Shown here in pieces: positions 63,269 to 64,000 of a DNA stretch of 64,000 nt. Made by a program: the position numbers and the translations under genes. This DNA is from Microbulbifer hainanensis (GTDB lineage Bacteria; Pseudomonadota; Gammaproteobacteria; Pseudomonadales; Cellvibrionaceae), in contig NZ_JACZCR010000003.1 of assembly GCF_014904735.1 (NCBI RefSeq), forward strand, positions 1 through 64,000, in the 5' to 3' direction. Position 1 is the stretch's first letter; every line of letters starts with the position of its first letter. The notes under the pieces are model-generated. The model was not told the origin of the DNA and did not search any database. It worked only from the letters and a program-made list of their open reading frames with translations.

Positions 63269-64000
63269 TCACTCAACTTCAGTCACCTCTTTATTTTTGC
63301 CCATCGCCCGAAGCCTCTTGTCCAGACGCGGGTACACCCGCCGCGCATTGCCCTCGAAAACCTTGTAGCGTTCCTCCTCGGTAAGCTCGAGGCTGTCCAG
63401 GTAGCGCTTGGTGTCGTCAAAGAAGTGGCCGGTCTGCGGGTCTATGCCGCGCACTGCGCCCACCATTTCGGAACCGAACAGGATGTTGTCGATATCGATT
63501 ACATTGAACAGCAGATCGATACCCGGCTGGTGGTAGACGCAGGTATCGAAGAACACATTCTTCATCACGTGCTGGTCTAACGGTGGTTGTCCCAGCATAT
63601 CTGCCAACCCGCGGTAGCGCCCCCAGTGATAGGGCACCGCGCCACCGCCGTGGGGAATAATGAAACGCAGTGTGGGGAAATCCCGGAACAGGTCGCCCTG
63701 GATAAACTGCATAAAAGCCGTGGTGTCCGCATTGATATAGTGGGCGCCGGTGGCGTGGAAATTAGAGTTGCAGGAACCGGACACATGGATCATCGCCGGC
63801 ACATCCAGCTCTACCATTTTCTCAAAGAAGGGATACCAGCTCTTGTCAGTTAGCGGCGCCGAGGTCCAGTGGCCGCCCGAGGGATCCGGGTTGAGGTTAC
63901 AGCCGACGAAACCCAGCTCCTCTATACAGCGCTCGAGCTCGGCAATGGAGTTGGCTATAGACACGCCTGGTGACTGGGGCAGCTGACAGACGCCGATAAA
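63269..64000 (-). CDS. ligJ: 4-oxalomesaconate hydratase-like amidohydrolase, 5' end outside window
   Basis: About 244 C-terminal residues of an amidohydrolase-superfamily protein are present. Landmarks are LGFVGCNLNPDPSGGHW, VPAMIHVSGSCNSNFHATGA, FIIPHGGGAVPYHWGR and ILFGSEMVGAVRGIDP. This pattern and the gene order fit LigJ, which hydrates 4-oxalomesaconate to 4-carboxy-4-hydroxy-2-oxoadipate (about 340 residues in Sphingobium). The frame is open through the window edge with no start codon of the right length, so the gene is incomplete here. It runs up to the start of the ligI-ligA gene, overlapping only the alternative TTG start at 63276. Confidence 0.88.
   Translation of the reverse strand, partial: FIGVCQLPQSPGVSIANSIAELERCIEELGFVGCNLNPDPSGGHWTSAPLTDKSWYPFFEKMVELDVPAMIHVSGSCNSNFHATGAHYINADTTAFMQFIQGDLFRDFPTLRFIIPHGGGAVPYHWGRYRGLADMLGQPPLDQHVMKNVFFDTCVYHQPGIDLLFNVIDIDNILFGSEMVGAVRGIDPQTGHFFDDTKRYLDSLELTEEERYKVFEGNARRVYPRLDKRLRAMGKNKEVTEVE

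Overview
The window is a high-GC gammaproteobacterial chromosome segment. Gene content (NrdA with two ATP-cones, the order gpsA / DUF4389 / sixA, a TIGR04219-type outer-membrane barrel, CcoG, PilU, and a protocatechuate 4,5-cleavage cluster) suggests a marine or environmental Cellvibrionales/Microbulbifer-like bacterium. That placement is an inference from gene content, not from a marker gene. No rRNA, tRNA, CRISPR array, integrase or intact transposase was seen.

Layout. (1) 0-28.1 kb is core chromosome: LysR regulator and outer-membrane barrel; AraC regulator, aldo/keto reductase remnant and zinc alcohol dehydrogenase; aroC-prmB; folE; a CHMI-type isomerase; sixA-DUF4389-gpsA; htpG behind a recognisable sigma-32 promoter; a class C serine hydrolase; 2-Cys peroxiredoxin; cNMP-binding protein; bfd and bfr; cupin; DUF2254; grxD; argD-argF; nrdA-nrdB. 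(2) 28.1-33.4 kb is an AT-rich insert with a tight four-gene operon: N6-adenine DNA methyltransferase, a protein with two GHKL ATPase modules (MORC/Hsp90-like N-terminus plus histidine-kinase C-terminus), a receiver-domain protein, and an HNH endonuclease. It looks like an anti-phage or restriction-type system wired to a two-component relay, and it is the strongest candidate for an undescribed system here. (3) 33.5-45 kb is a mosaic of mostly single-gene units, many preceded by copies of a dispersed repeat built around GGGGTCAGATCAACATTTTG. It includes two nearly identical GNAT acetyltransferases, an intact and a frameshifted copy of a DUF429-like protein, an NYN-domain ribonuclease, secreted proteins, an esterase-fold protein lacking its nucleophile, a deaminase, and a spermidine-synthase-like gene with a broken fragment nearby.

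(4) 45-52 kb returns to ordinary genes: PLDc_N-like small membrane protein, pilU, alpha/beta hydrolase, MocR-type regulator divergent from ccoG, and a secreted protein with an internal duplication. (5) 52.2-58.6 kb holds a 2-oxoacid dehydrogenase operon (E1 alpha, E1 beta, E2, no E3). It sits between an intact CPA1/TrkA-N antiporter gene and a decayed direct copy of that gene's 3' end. The E2 linker carries an uninterrupted (Lys-Glu)15-Lys run encoded by a 6-bp microsatellite.

(6) 58.8-64 kb is an aromatic catabolic cluster on the minus strand, in transcription order ligJ (cut by the window edge), a ligI-ligA fusion, ligB, ligC and pobA. PobA makes protocatechuate from 4-hydroxybenzoate. LigA/LigB open the ring between C4 and C5, LigC oxidises the semialdehyde to 2-pyrone-4,6-dicarboxylate, LigI hydrolyses the lactone and LigJ hydrates the product. 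The final aldolase is not in the window.
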